This document shows positions 1 through 9,575 of a stretch of 64,000 bases of DNA, piece by piece. This stretch comes from Bordetella parapertussis. Its GTDB lineage: Bacteria; Pseudomonadota; Gammaproteobacteria; Burkholderiales; Burkholderiaceae_B. The position numbers were made by a program, and so were the translations under genes. The DNA is taken from the NCBI GenBank assembly GCA_945903445.1, contig CAMDNZ010000001.1:106015-170014 (forward strand). The letters run 5' to 3'. Under the pieces are notes generated by a model, which was not told the DNA's origin, ran no database searches, and worked only from the letters and a program-made list of their open reading frames with translations. How positions within the stretch are numbered: position 1 is the first letter of the stretch; every line of letters starts with the position of its first letter.

Positions 1-1
1 C

Positions 2-2416
2 GGTTATGGGCGAGGCGAGCTCTACCCCTATTCCGACGTCGATCTGCTGATCATTCTGCCACGGCCGGCCGGTGCGGCCTGCGAGCAGGCCGTCGCAAGC
101 TTCGTCGCTGCACTGTGGGATTTAGGCTTGGAGCCCGGCCACAGCGTACGCACGGTTGCCGAATGCGAAACCGAGGCCGAAGCCGACATCACCGTCGAGA
201 CTGCGTTGCTGGAATCACGCTGGCTGGCCGGCAGCCGAAGTCTGATGCGAACGTTCGAAGCAGCGATGCGGGCGCGCATGGATCCTGCGCTGTTTTTCGA
301 AGCCAAGTTAGTCGAGATGCAGCAGCGCCACGCCCGCCATCACGACACGCCCTATTCGCTCGAACCCAACTGCAAGGAATCGCCCGGCGGTTTGCGCGAC
401 CTGCAAGTCATCATGTGGATGGCACGCGCCACGGGCCTGGGCCAATCGTGGCGCGAGATTGCGCAGCAAGGCGTTCTCACGGGACAGGAGGCACGTGATT
501 TACGGCGTGCCGAGCAGGCCTTCAAGCGCCTGCGTATCGAATTGCACCTGCTGGCCCGTCGACGCGAAGACCGCGTGCTGTTCGACCTGCAGCCCGGTTT
601 GGCACAAGCCTATGGCCTGGTCGCCACCGCCACGCGTCGGGCGAGCGAGATCATGATGCAGCGCTATTACTGGGCGGCACGTTTGGTCAACCAACTGAAC
701 ACCATCCTGGTCCAGAATATGGAAGAGCGGGTGTTCCCGCGCCCGCCAGGGCCCATGAAGGCACTGGACGACGAGTTCTGCAACGTCAACGACAAGCTGG
801 ATATTCAGCGCGACGATGCCTTCGAGCGCAATCCCACGCTCTTGCTGCGCGCATTCTTAGTCATGCAGCAGCACCCCGAACTGAGGGGCATGACCGCGCG
901 CACCCAACGGGCGATCTGGCATGCACGCGACCGGATCGATGGCCAATTCCGCCGTAACCCGGTGAATCGGCGTTTGTTTCTGCAAATCCTGCAACAGCCG
1001 CGCGGTATCGTGCATGAGCTGCGCCGGATGAACATGCTCAATGTGCTGCCGCGCTATTTGCCGGTATTTCGTCGAATCGTCGGCCAGATGCAGCACGACT
1101 TGTTTCACGTCTACACCGTCGATCAACACACCCTGGCGGTGATTCGCAACCTGCGCCGCTTTGCAATGCCCGAACACGCGCAAGAGTATCCGCTGGCGAG
1201 CCAATTGATGGCCGACTTCGACCGTCATTGGCTGTTGTATGTCGCGGGCTTGTTCCATGACATCGCCAAGGGGCGGGGCGGCGATCATTCGGAGTTGGGC
1301 GCACGCGATGTCAGACGATTCGCCGCCGAACACGCCCTGGAGCACGAGGACGCCGAATTGGTCGAGTTTCTGGTGCGCCAGCACTTGGCCATGTCCACTG
1401 TCGCGCAAAAAAAAGATCTGTCCAATCCGGAGGTCATCAGCAGTTTCGCGACCCTGGTGGGTTCGGAGCGCCGGTTGACCGCGCTGTATTTGCTGACGGT
1501 TGCCGATATTCGAGGCACCAGCCCTAAAGTCTGGAACGCCTGGAAAGGCAAGCTGCTCGAAGACCTCTATAAGCTCACGCTATCGGCCTTGGGTGGGCAA
1601 CGGCCCGACACGGGCACGGTGTTGAACGAACGAAAAAACGACGCGATCCGCTTGACGCGCCTGGCTGGATTACGCGACGAATCGCGCGAAGCGTTCTGGC
1701 GTCAACTGGACGTCGCCTACTTTCTGCGCCACGATAGCACCGACATCGCCTGGCACACTCGCCATCTGTATTACCAGCCCAATCCTGCGGCCGCCGTGGT
1801 TCGGGCACGCACGACCGATCAAGGCGAAGGTCTGCAAATCATGGTGTACACCCGCGACGTGCCCGATTTGTTCATGACGATTTGCGGTTTCTTCGACGCT
1901 CGCAGTTTCAGCGTCCAGGACGCACGCATTCACACGACCCGCCATGGCTATGCGCTGGACAGCTTCATCGTATTGCCGCCGGAAGGCGTCACCGAACTGC
2001 GGGCGCAAGCCAGTCTGATCGAACACGAACTGAGCGATCGCTTGAAACCCGCCGACGACCAGACCGCGACTGCCGGGCATGAAACTGAGCATTTTCGACG
2101 TTCGCGCCAATCGCGCCGCTCGAAACTGTTCCCGGTGCGCCCGCAAATCACCCTGCAACCCGACGAAGACGGCCGATCCTGGCGCTTGTCGATCGTCGCC
2201 ACCGACCGCTCGGGCCTGTTGCACGCCATGGCTCGGGTAATGCGCGATCACCGGGTGAATGTCCGTATGGCCAAGATCATGACCTTGGGCGATCGGGTCG
2301 AAGACGTTTTCATCATCGAGGGTGAAACCTTGCAACGCCCGCGCACTCAAATGCAGTTCGAACGCGATATTCTCGACACTCTGGCGGCCGATACCCGAGC
2401 CGCCGCCTACACCTGA
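2..2416 (+). CDS. glnD: Bifunctional [PII] uridylyltransferase / uridylyl-removing enzyme GlnD, 5' truncated
   Basis: Nitrogen-status sensor that adds UMP to PII proteins when glutamine is low and removes it when glutamine is high. The reading frame is open from base 2, so the start lies outside the window; about 804 residues are visible. The first visible residues, GYGRGELYPYSDVDLL, are the nucleotidyltransferase motif with its paired Asp residues. An HD hydrolase core (FHDIAKGRGGDH, His near visible residue 419) supplies the uridylyl-removing site. Two ACT domains end the protein (visible residues about 610-690 and 727-795) and bind glutamine. From the usual family length (about 860 aa), some 60 N-terminal residues are missing. 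A TTG near base 128 is internal and is not the start. Confidence 0.96.
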   Translation, partial: GYGRGELYPYSDVDLLIILPRPAGAACEQAVASFVAALWDLGLEPGHSVRTVAECETEAEADITVETALLESRWLAGSRSLMRTFEAAMRARMDPALFFEAKLVEMQQRHARHHDTPYSLEPNCKESPGGLRDLQVIMWMARATGLGQSWREIAQQGVLTGQEARDLRRAEQAFKRLRIELHLLARRREDRVLFDLQPGLAQAYGLVATATRRASEIMMQRYYWAARLVNQLNTILVQNMEERVFPRPPGPMKALDDEFCNVNDKLDIQRDDAFERNPTLLLRAFLVMQQHPELRGMTARTQRAIWHARDRIDGQFRRNPVNRRLFLQILQQPRGIVHELRRMNMLNVLPRYLPVFRRIVGQMQHDLFHVYTVDQHTLAVIRNLRRFAMPEHAQEYPLASQLMADFDRHWLLYVAGLFHDIAKGRGGDHSELGARDVRRFAAEHALEHEDAELVEFLVRQHLAMSTVAQKKDLSNPEVISSFATLVGSERRLTALYLLTVADIRGTSPKVWNAWKGKLLEDLYKLTLSALGGQRPDTGTVLNERKNDAIRLTRLAGLRDESREAFWRQLDVAYFLRHDSTDIAWHTRHLYYQPNPAAAVVRARTTDQGEGLQIMVYTRDVPDLFMTICGFFDARSFSVQDARIHTTRHGYALDSFIVLPPEGVTELRAQASLIEHELSDRLKPADDQTATAGHETEHFRRSRQSRRSKLFPVRPQITLQPDEDGRSWRLSIVATDRSGLLHAMARVMRDHRVNVRMAKIMTLGDRVEDVFIIEGETLQRPRTQMQFERDILDTLAADTRAAAYT

Positions 2417-2438
2417 ACCCACGCCAAAACCTATTCCC

Positions 2439-2918
2439 ATGACCGCTGACGTCCGCCAAAGCCTGCTGTATATCTGCTCATCCTTGTGCTTTATCGCAGT
2501 CGGTGCCGCCCTGATCTCGCAGCACGTATACGACATGCCACCGTGCGCATGGTGTGTGTTCCAGCGCCTGATTTTCGTGGTGTTGGGCGTCGTTTGCCTG
2601 ATCGGCGCGATGAGCAAGAACCGGCTGGCACGTGGCGCCGCGGGCGTGGGCGCACTGGTGGCCGTCGGTGGCATAGCCGCCGCCTGGTATCAATACACTG
2701 TCGCCGCACACCAGTTTTCGTGCGATCAGACGTTTGCCGATCGGTTCATGGTGCAAAGCGGCCTAGACAGCGCCATGCCGGCCATTTTTGGCATCATGGC
2801 CGGATGTATGGAGGCGCAGGTCGAGTTGTTGGGCATCGAATACGTGTTCTGGAGCCTGGGCCTGTTTTTCGTGCTGGCGGCCCTGCTGCTGCGAGTCGCC
2901 TTGCGGCCCGCAGCCTAG
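2439..2918 (+). CDS. dsbB: Disulfide bond formation protein DsbB
   Basis: Inner-membrane quinone reductase that reoxidises periplasmic DsbA. The protein is 159 aa and has four hydrophobic segments. It has the first cysteine pair CAWC at residues 36-39, directly before FQR, and the second pair at Cys95 and Cys123 in the second periplasmic loop, which matches the DsbB family. The frame extends 39 codons upstream into the glnD 3' end, but that part is a Pro-rich artefact; ATG at 2439 gives a normal N-terminus. It lies 22 nt after glnD and its stop is 3 nt from the convergent purF stop. FlgI and other flagellar envelope proteins often depend on Dsb in other bacteria, but no link is shown here. 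Confidence 0.93.
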   Translation: MTADVRQSLLYICSSLCFIAVGAALISQHVYDMPPCAWCVFQRLIFVVLGVVCLIGAMSKNRLARGAAGVGALVAVGGIAAAWYQYTVAAHQFSCDQTFADRFMVQSGLDSAMPAIFGIMAGCMEAQVELLGIEYVFWSLGLFFVLAALLLRVALRPAA

Positions 2919-2921
2919 TAC

Positions 2922-4442
2922 TTACATGCCGCTCGCGGCATGGCCCATGTTGAACTGAAGCCCGCTGGGCTTGTCGTCCTCGGCCACGCCTTCGCGTGAC
3001 TGCCCCAAGCGGGCCAGGTATTCAGGCGTGATGTCGCCCGTCACATAGTCGCCGTCGAAGCACGATGCCTCGAAGCGCTTGATGGACGGATTCAGGTCAC
3101 GCACCGCTTGCTGCATATCGGCTAAATCCTGATAGACCAATGCATCGGCACCGATGGTCTCGGCGATCTGCTGATCGGTACGACCCGTGGCAATCAGCTC
3201 GCTTTGAGTCGGCATGTCGATGCCGTAGACGTTCGGGAAACGCACCGGCGGCGCGGCCGACGCGAAAAACACCTTGTTGGCACCCGCTGCGCGCGCCATG
3301 TCGACGATTTCGCGGCTGGTGGTGCCGCGCACAATGGAATCGTCGACCAGCAAAACGTTCTTGCCTTGAAACTCGCGGCTGATGGCGTTTAATTTCTGAC
3401 GCACCGATTTACGGCGAACGGCCTGCCCCGGCATGATGAAGGTCCGCCCGACATAGCGGTTCTTGATCAAGCCTTCGCGATAGTCGAGATTTAACCGCGC
3501 TGCCAGTTGCATGGCGGCAGGACGCGACGAGTCGGGAATCGGCATGACGACATCGATATCGCCCAGACGCAGTTCGCGCGCCACCTTGTCGGCCAGATAT
3601 TCACCCATGCGCAAACGCGCGTCATACACCGAAACGCCGTCGATCAGCGAATCGGGACGGGCGAAATACACGTATTCGAAAATACATGGCGTCAGTTGCG
3701 GATTGTCGGCGCACTGGCGGCTATCGAAATTGCCGTCCAAATCGACGAATATGCCCTCGCCGGGCTGGACATCGCGAACGAAAGTAAAACTGCTACCTTC
3801 GAGCGCGACCGACTCCGAAGCGACCATCCATTCGACGCCCTCTGCCGTCTCTTGCCGGCCAATACACAGCGGACGGATGCCGTTGGGGTCGCGAAACGCC
3901 AACAACCCGTAACCGGCGATCTGGGCGACCACGGCGTAACCGCCCTTCACCCGACGATGGACCGCCGAGACCGCACGAAAAATCGCATCGTTATCCAGCG
4001 AAATGCCATCGGCCGCCGATTGCAGCTCGTGGGCCAGCACGTTTAGCAGCACCTCCGAATCGGAGTTGGTGTTGATGTGACGGCGATCGACACGGAACAG
4101 CGATTCGCGCAACTCGCGCCAATTGGTCAGATTGCCGTTATGGGCGAACATGATGCCGAACGGCGCGTTTACGTAAAACGGCTGTGCCTCTTCTTCGGAA
4201 ACACTGGAACCGGCAGTCGGGTAACGCACTTGACCCACACCGCTGGTACCGGGCAAGGAGCGCATGTTGCGGGTGCGAAAGACATCGCGCACCTGGCCGT
4301 GAGCCTTGAACATGTTGAAGTGATTGTCCTGCGATGTGGCGATACCCGCCGCGTCCTGGCCGCGATGCTGCAACAGCAGCAGGCTGTCATAGAGCAACTG
4401 GTTGACCGGCCCGCGCCCGATGACCCCTACGATTCCACACAT
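2922..4442 (-). CDS. purF: Amidophosphoribosyltransferase PurF
   Basis: First committed step of purine synthesis: PRPP plus glutamine to phosphoribosylamine. The 506-aa protein starts MCGIVGVIG; Cys2 is the N-terminal nucleophile of the class-II glutaminase domain after Met removal, with no propeptide. The PRPP-binding motif VLLVDDSIVRGTTSRE sits at about residues 363-378. It is the last gene of a minus-strand folC-SPOR-cvpA-purF run, an arrangement (cvpA next to purF) common in proteobacteria. Confidence 0.97.
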   Translation of the reverse strand: MCGIVGVIGRGPVNQLLYDSLLLLQHRGQDAAGIATSQDNHFNMFKAHGQVRDVFRTRNMRSLPGTSGVGQVRYPTAGSSVSEEEAQPFYVNAPFGIMFAHNGNLTNWRELRESLFRVDRRHINTNSDSEVLLNVLAHELQSAADGISLDNDAIFRAVSAVHRRVKGGYAVVAQIAGYGLLAFRDPNGIRPLCIGRQETAEGVEWMVASESVALEGSSFTFVRDVQPGEGIFVDLDGNFDSRQCADNPQLTPCIFEYVYFARPDSLIDGVSVYDARLRMGEYLADKVARELRLGDIDVVMPIPDSSRPAAMQLAARLNLDYREGLIKNRYVGRTFIMPGQAVRRKSVRQKLNAISREFQGKNVLLVDDSIVRGTTSREIVDMARAAGANKVFFASAAPPVRFPNVYGIDMPTQSELIATGRTDQQIAETIGADALVYQDLADMQQAVRDLNPSIKRFEASCFDGDYVTGDITPEYLARLGQSREGVAEDDKPSGLQFNMGHAASGM

Positions 4443-4462
4443 GGTAATTCCCTGTTTATTGA

Positions 4463-4996
4463 TTACTGCGCATTGACGACTGCGTCGCGGTCGACGTCGG
4501 CCCCGGCGGGGTACGGCAACCAGGCTGCTGCTTCAGGCGGCAGCCACGCCTTGATATATTGAACCGCACGTTCGGCCGACGGCGAGAACATGGCCTCGCG
4601 CCACCATGGCTCTTTGGGCATCGGCGTGTAGCCCGCCAATACCACCAGCACCAGAATGAACAGCAGACCGCGCAGCAGGCCGAAGACGCCACCTAGACCA
4701 TGGTCGGCGGGCGACAGTCCGGTCGATTTGATCAAGGCCGACAAGGTCATGTTCACCAGTCCGACCCCCAACAGCACGACGATGAACACGGCCGCATAGG
4801 CAACGCCCATACGCAGCAGCGGCGTTTCGATCCAGGCCGCCAGCCACACGTGGACCAGCGGTCCCCACCAGATCGCCGCGACGAACGCCAGCCCGTAGGC
4901 CAGCAGCGATAGCACTTCCTTGAGCAATCCTCGGACCAATCCCAGCACGCACGACACGGCCAGGATCGCCAAGACGACGAAATCGAAACCGGTCAC
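4463..4996 (-). CDS. cvpA: CvpA family membrane protein
   Basis: Small inner-membrane protein of the colicin V production family; its molecular role is not settled, and in some species it is linked to envelope stress. The 177 aa contain about four hydrophobic helices (roughly residues 4-25, 30-50, 63-85 and 105-125), with the family-typical FDFVVLAILAVSCVLGLVRG start. The start is a GTG directly following the TAA of the upstream SPOR gene, so the two are probably coupled. It is 20 nt upstream of purF. Confidence 0.9.
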   Translation of the reverse strand: MTGFDFVVLAILAVSCVLGLVRGLLKEVLSLLAYGLAFVAAIWWGPLVHVWLAAWIETPLLRMGVAYAAVFIVVLLGVGLVNMTLSALIKSTGLSPADHGLGGVFGLLRGLLFILVLVVLAGYTPMPKEPWWREAMFSPSAERAVQYIKAWLPPEAAAWLPYPAGADVDRDAVVNAQ

Positions 4997-5782
4997 TTAC
5001 TGCGCAGCGATAAAGCCGTTGTCGTAGCCCAGCGTGCGCAGTCGCGCTTGCGCGGCTTGAGCGGCATCGCGCGACGGGAACGGCCCGACGCGCAGGCGGA
5101 ACTGCTCTTTTCCACCAATCGTCGCCGCCTGAACGAAGGCGTTGGTCACGCCCGCGGCGTGCAGCTTCTCGCGCCGCCCATCGGCATCGCCACGCGCGGA
5201 ATAGGACGCGATCTGCAACACGAAATTGCCCTTTTCCGCAGGACGCGCTTGCGCAGCAGGCGCCGGATCGCGACCCTCCAGCAGTGCAATGGCGCGTGCG
5301 CCATCGTCGGAACGCGTCGGCGGCGCCGGTTTGGGCGTCGCGGGCTTCGGTTCGGGTTTGATCGCAGGCACATCGGGCTGGGGCGGCGTGGTAGCGGCGA
5401 CCAACGGCGGCGGCACGATCTGCTGGCCGACGGCATGACCGGCCGGCGCGCTGGACAAAGGTGGCGGAGGAGGCACGCCCGCGACGTCTAAGTCGACGCC
5501 CGGCGGCGGCTGCACGTCGGTTTGGACCACCGACGGCGCCACGGCCATCGGGGCCGCTATTTGCACCGGGTCAGGCAACCGAATGGGAACGTCTTCGGCA
5601 ACGCGATCGGGTTCGGGGTTGAGCACCATGGGCAGCACCACGACCGCCATAAGCACCAAGACAATGGCACCCACCAGGCGGCGGCGGGCCCGAGCTCGCA
5701 GCTCGGCCGCCTGGGCCTCGCTGGAAATCATCGGCCTGCCGCGACCGGCCGGTGCATTTTCTTTACGACTGAACCAACCCAT
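4997..5782 (-). CDS. dedD: SPOR-domain cell-division-type protein (DedD-like)
   Basis: The 261-aa protein has a cytoplasmic N-terminus, one transmembrane helix (about residues 36-55), a Pro/Ala-rich periplasmic linker and a C-terminal SPOR domain (about 183-260; it starts GNFVLQIASYSARGDA and has GPFPSRDAAQAA). SPOR domains bind denuded septal peptidoglycan, so this is probably a divisome accessory protein. The start at 5782 has a good ribosome site (GGAAAGGA, 5 nt spacing). It sits between folC and cvpA in a single transcription direction. DedD is assigned by context and architecture only. Confidence 0.85.
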   Translation of the reverse strand: MGWFSRKENAPAGRGRPMISSEAQAAELRARARRRLVGAIVLVLMAVVVLPMVLNPEPDRVAEDVPIRLPDPVQIAAPMAVAPSVVQTDVQPPPGVDLDVAGVPPPPPLSSAPAGHAVGQQIVPPPLVAATTPPQPDVPAIKPEPKPATPKPAPPTRSDDGARAIALLEGRDPAPAAQARPAEKGNFVLQIASYSARGDADGRREKLHAAGVTNAFVQAATIGGKEQFRLRVGPFPSRDAAQAAQARLRTLGYDNGFIAAQ

Positions 5783-5821
5783 TGTGTCCTTTCCTGGGGT
5801 CCGTGTGCCCGCTGCGCCGCG

Positions 5822-7153
5822 CTAGACCGAGCGTCCGAGCGCTTGTAAAACCGAAGCAACTGTAAGAAACGAACCGAACACGACGATTCTATCATTCTCG
5901 CTTGCTCGTTCGCGCGCCGCAGCAAACGCTTGCGCCGGGTCGGCGTGGGTGCTGAACAGGGACTCGTGTTCGGCCATCTTCGCACCAGGCAATACAGGGG
6001 CGATGCGCTCGGCCAATACCTTGCCCGGTAAAGCGCGGGGGCCTGCGAGATCGGCGCAGAACCAGTGATCGATGCGGTCGCCGAACTTGGCCGCTACGCC
6101 GGCAGCGTCTTTGTCGGACAGCATGCCGACGACCGCGTAGGTATAGGGATGAAACCCCATGTTGTCCAGGTTTTGCGCCAGCACCGCGGCGGCATGTGGG
6201 TTGTGTGCGACGTCCAGAATGACGGTGGGTTGCCCCGGTATGATCTGAAAGCGCCCCGGCAAAGCCGCCTGCGACAAGCCCAGACGCACCGCTTGCTGCG
6301 GCACCGGCAACCGTTCGCGCACTGCCTCCAGCGCCGCCAGGGCCGCCGACGCATTCAGCAATTGGTTGGCGCCGCGCAGTGCGGGATAGGCCAGTGCAGT
6401 GCGGCGCTGACCGCGACCGCCGTAGGCCCACTGCTGACGGTCGCCGGAATAATTGAAGTCTTTGCCGAACAACCACAGGTCGGCCCCGATAGCCTGCGCA
6501 TGGGCCAAAAGCGACTCCGGGGGAACCGGGTCGCTACAGATCGCCGGCCGCTGGCTGCGGAAGATGTGGGCTTTTTCGAAACCGATAGCTTCGCGCGTAT
6601 CGCCCAGCCAATCGGTATGGTCGATATCGACGCTGGTCACGATGGCGGCATCTGCATCGACGATATTGACGGCATCGAGACGCCCACCAAGTCCGACTTC
6701 CAGGACGACGGCGTCGAGCCCGGCGGCATCGAACAGCGACAGGATTGCCAGCGTGCTGAACTCGAAATACGTCAGCGACACGTCCTGGCGCGATGCTTCG
6801 ACCCGGGCGAAATGGGCGGTCAGTTCGGAATCCGAGGCCACCGTGCCATTGATGCGAGCGCGTTCGTTGAAGTCAATCAGATGGGGCGAGGTGTACAAAC
6901 CGACTTTGTAACCCGCCGCCAGCAGCATCGCTTCCAGCATCGCGCAGGTCGACCCCTTGCCGTTGGTGCCGCCCACCACAAATTTCACCATGGGCAGGCG
7001 TAGTTCGAGCGCGCGCGCGACCCGAGCCACACGTTCCAGCCCCAGCTCGATAGCCTGAGGGTGGATCGATTCCAGGTAGGCCAGCCAGTCGTTGAGATTG
7101 CTGTGGGCGTCGAGAGCGGTAATAGTGGTCATGGATCGCGGCGGAAGTGACAT
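5822..7153 (-). CDS. folC: Dihydrofolate synthase / folylpolyglutamate synthase FolC
   Basis: ATP-dependent ligase that adds glutamate to dihydropteroate and to folates. The 443-aa protein has the P-loop GGTNGKGST at about residues 61-69 and the Mur-ligase-like segment LYTSPHLIDFNERARING. A second possible start, ATG at 7132 (MTTITALDAH), would remove seven residues; no strong ribosome site favours either. In related genomes accD usually lies just upstream of folC; here the next upstream gene is the divergent fliD. Confidence 0.95.
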   Translation of the reverse strand: MSLPPRSMTTITALDAHSNLNDWLAYLESIHPQAIELGLERVARVARALELRLPMVKFVVGGTNGKGSTCAMLEAMLLAAGYKVGLYTSPHLIDFNERARINGTVASDSELTAHFARVEASRQDVSLTYFEFSTLAILSLFDAAGLDAVVLEVGLGGRLDAVNIVDADAAIVTSVDIDHTDWLGDTREAIGFEKAHIFRSQRPAICSDPVPPESLLAHAQAIGADLWLFGKDFNYSGDRQQWAYGGRGQRRTALAYPALRGANQLLNASAALAALEAVRERLPVPQQAVRLGLSQAALPGRFQIIPGQPTVILDVAHNPHAAAVLAQNLDNMGFHPYTYAVVGMLSDKDAAGVAAKFGDRIDHWFCADLAGPRALPGKVLAERIAPVLPGAKMAEHESLFSTHADPAQAFAAARERASENDRIVVFGSFLTVASVLQALGRSV

Positions 7154-7200
7154 TGCCGATGGACAAAGCGAAGAGGCGGAATTTTATCAGGCCGACGATT

Positions 7201-7227
7201 TAATTTTGGCCTCGACTCGGCCGTTAA
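7201..7227 (+). promoter_or_regulatory. Candidate sigma-28 promoter for fliD
   Basis: TAATTTTG, 11-nt spacer, GCCGTTAA, matching the sigma-28 pattern TAAAGTTT-N11-GCCGATAA at 5/8 and 7/8 positions. It lies in the 223-nt gap between divergent folC and fliD and leaves a leader of about 140 nt. The same minus-10 sequence occurs ahead of flgK. Confidence 0.55.
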
Positions 7228-7376
7228 GTCGGAATAGAAGAGCCCTATGGTCGATACAACGGGCACACCCGATGGGACGAGCAAAACGGGTAATTGAGGC
7301 AATAAGGCGGGCTTACCCCAGCGAATGCTCGCTCGGGACGTCGGTCACAATAGTGCAGGTTAAAGGATACTTACAC

Positions 7377-8789
7377 ATGGCAACCATTTCCTCACCCGGT
7401 GTCGGCAGCAGCAAATTCGACCTCTCGGGTCTGCTAAACCAATTGCGTGGCTATGAAGAGCAGCCTCTGGCGCGTATGGCCCAGAAGCAAAAGGATACGC
7501 AAACGACCTTGAGCGCGATGACGTCTTTGCGCAACATCGTCTCCAATGTGAAAAATGCCGCAGTTGCCCTGGGCAAGGCCGATGCGTTCGGCACAATGAA
7601 GCCAACCGTAACCGGCTCTGGCTTTACCGCCACGCCAGCGAGTGGCGCGGTCGCCGGTAGCTATCAGATCAAAGTAGACAACTTAGCGACGAGCCAGGTC
7701 CTGCGCACCGAGGCCGTGGCCGACCGTAAGGCCAAGATTGGCGGTGCCGACGAGACCGGCACGCTGACCATCGCCACTGCCGACGGCGCGACGCCGGTTT
7801 CCATCGCCTTGGGCGAGGACACCTCGCTCGAAGGCGTCGCCGAGGCCATCAACGGCAACGACAAGGTAGGCGTGCGTGCCACCGTCGTCAACGACGGTCA
7901 AGGCCACAACTTCCTGATGTTCAGCGCCAAAAAATCGGGCGCCGAAGCGGCCGTGACCAGCATCGCTGTCGCCGGCAATGATGCCTTGAACGACACGATC
8001 GCCTATAGCGCCGACATTTCGGATGGCCAGGCATCGGTCATGATCCAGACCGCCGCAGGCGCAGATGCCGAACTCACCATCAACGGTATTGCCGCCAAGA
8101 GCGCCTCGAACACCGTCACCGGCTTGATCGACAATGTGTCGCTGACGCTGACCAGCGCGGGAGGTGCCGCTGGCACGCTCGATCTGGCCGCTGACAACAC
8201 CGTGGCCACAACCGCAGTCAGTGCCTTCGTGACGGCCTACAATGCCATGTTGACCAGCATCAAGAGCCTTACGGCTTATGACGCCGCAACGCAAACCGGC
8301 GCTCCGCTCACGGGCGACTCGGTTGCGCGCGGTGCGCAGACCTCGATCTCGGGCGCGCTGCGCTTTTCGGTGGCCGAAGGTGATCTGCGCTCGATGGCTC
8401 AAGTCGGTATCACCACCAATCCGACCACGGGTGCTTTGACACTCGATACCGCCAAGCTCGAGAAAGCCCTGACGGATGCCCCTGCAGACGTCGCCAGGAT
8501 TTTTTCTGGCCCAGGCGGCTTGTCCGAACGCATGGATGGCGCCATAAAAAACATTCTTGGCGATGGCGGTGCGCTCAAGGGATCGATCGCGTCGCGCGTT
8601 AAATCGCTAGAGGATTTGGCCGCGAACCAGGTCGATCAATACGAAGCGCTTGAAATGCGGATCGCGCAGACCATGAAAAACTACGAGACTCAATTCACGG
8701 CATTGAGCCGCACCCTGGCGACTATGGAATCGACCCAGAACTATCTGACCCAGCAGTTCGAATCGATGGCCAACTCGAAGAAGAAATGA
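7377..8789 (+). CDS. fliD: Flagellar filament cap protein FliD (HAP2)
   Basis: Forms the pentameric cap at the filament tip that folds and inserts flagellin. The 470-aa protein has a FliD N-terminal domain (SPGVGSSKFDLSGLLNQL...), a repetitive central domain and a C-terminal coiled coil (RIAQTMKNYETQFTALSRTL) ending QNYLTQQFESMANSKKK, as usual for FliD. The frame is open much further upstream, but ATG at 7377 follows an AAAGGA site and gives the canonical N-terminus. It heads an operon with fliS and fliT, and the stop overlaps the fliS start (ATGA). Confidence 0.95.
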   Translation: MATISSPGVGSSKFDLSGLLNQLRGYEEQPLARMAQKQKDTQTTLSAMTSLRNIVSNVKNAAVALGKADAFGTMKPTVTGSGFTATPASGAVAGSYQIKVDNLATSQVLRTEAVADRKAKIGGADETGTLTIATADGATPVSIALGEDTSLEGVAEAINGNDKVGVRATVVNDGQGHNFLMFSAKKSGAEAAVTSIAVAGNDALNDTIAYSADISDGQASVMIQTAAGADAELTINGIAAKSASNTVTGLIDNVSLTLTSAGGAAGTLDLAADNTVATTAVSAFVTAYNAMLTSIKSLTAYDAATQTGAPLTGDSVARGAQTSISGALRFSVAEGDLRSMAQVGITTNPTTGALTLDTAKLEKALTDAPADVARIFSGPGGLSERMDGAIKNILGDGGALKGSIASRVKSLEDLAANQVDQYEALEMRIAQTMKNYETQFTALSRTLATMESTQNYLTQQFESMANSKKK

Positions 8790-9202
8790 CCTATTCCCGC
8801 CGCTCCAGCCTAAAGGCTATACAAAGTTACGCTACCGTCGGCCTGGAAACCGAGGTGATGAGCGCACGTCCCGAGCGCCTGATCACCTTGCTGCTGGCCG
8901 GCGCACGGGCGGCGATCGCCAAGGCGCGCATTCACTTGGACAACAACCGTATCGCCGAGCGTGGCGCAGCCATCTCCAAGGCAATACGGATCGTCGACGA
9001 AGGCTTGCGGGCGGCCTTGGACTTGAAAACGGGCGGCGAGTTGGCCGCCAATCTGGAGCGGCTGTACGAGTATGTCATTCGCACGCTTCTAGCGGCCAAT
9101 CTGCGTGCCGATCGCGCGCAGCTGGATCACGCCGACGCGCTGCTGGCCAATATCGAGGAAGGCTGGCGCACATCGGTCGATAAGACCGCTGCGCTGGGTT
9201 GA
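8786..9202 (+). CDS. fliS: Flagellin export chaperone FliS
   Basis: Cytoplasmic chaperone that holds the flagellin C-terminus before export. The 138-aa helical protein contains the SYATVGLETEVMSARPERLITLLLAGA segment of FliS and the ERLYEYVIRTLLAANLRAD helix. The start overlaps the fliD stop by 4 nt, so translation is likely coupled. Confidence 0.93.
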   Translation: MTYSRRSSLKAIQSYATVGLETEVMSARPERLITLLLAGARAAIAKARIHLDNNRIAERGAAISKAIRIVDEGLRAALDLKTGGELAANLERLYEYVIRTLLAANLRADRAQLDHADALLANIEEGWRTSVDKTAALG

Positions 9203-9236
9203 GTCGGCATCTACCAAGCTCTTTCTGAAGACTCCC

Positions 9237-9575
9237 ATGAACGTGCCGCGCCCAGATTCGCTGGTACAGCACTATCTCCTGCTGTCCGACCTGTCGGATC
9301 AGATGCTTACTGCCGCGCAAGAGAAAGCCTGGCTGACCCTGCTCGCGCTGGGGCGGCGTTATACCGAGTCTCTGGAAGCCTTGCGCAATGTCAATCGCAG
9401 CGAGTCGCTGACCAACGAAGAGAAAGAGCTTCGTTATCGTCTGCTGCTGCGCATTATCGATAACGATGCACGTATTCGCCGGCTGGTCCTGCCCGCCGAT
9501 GCCCAGCTGGACCGTCTCATGGGCGCCACCGGTACTTTGCCCGGTGCATTTGGCCTGGAAACGACTTCCCCATGA
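9237..9575 (+). CDS. fliT: FliT-like flagellar chaperone
   Basis: The 112-aa all-helical protein lies directly after fliS. FliT-type proteins chaperone FliD and can modulate FlhDC. Sequence similarity within this family is weak, so the call rests on size, helical pattern and position after fliD-fliS. The frame extends upstream into fliS, but ATG at 9237 is the reasonable start. The stop overlaps the next gene by 4 nt. Confidence 0.8.
   Translation: MNVPRPDSLVQHYLLLSDLSDQMLTAAQEKAWLTLLALGRRYTESLEALRNVNRSESLTNEEKELRYRLLLRIIDNDARIRRLVLPADAQLDRLMGATGTLPGAFGLETTSP

Noticed and set aside
7092..7376. Upstream extension of the fliD frame as a longer N-terminus
   Set aside because: The extra 95 codons overlap folC and the sigma-28 promoter and show no protein-like pattern; ATG 7377 gives the canonical FliD start.
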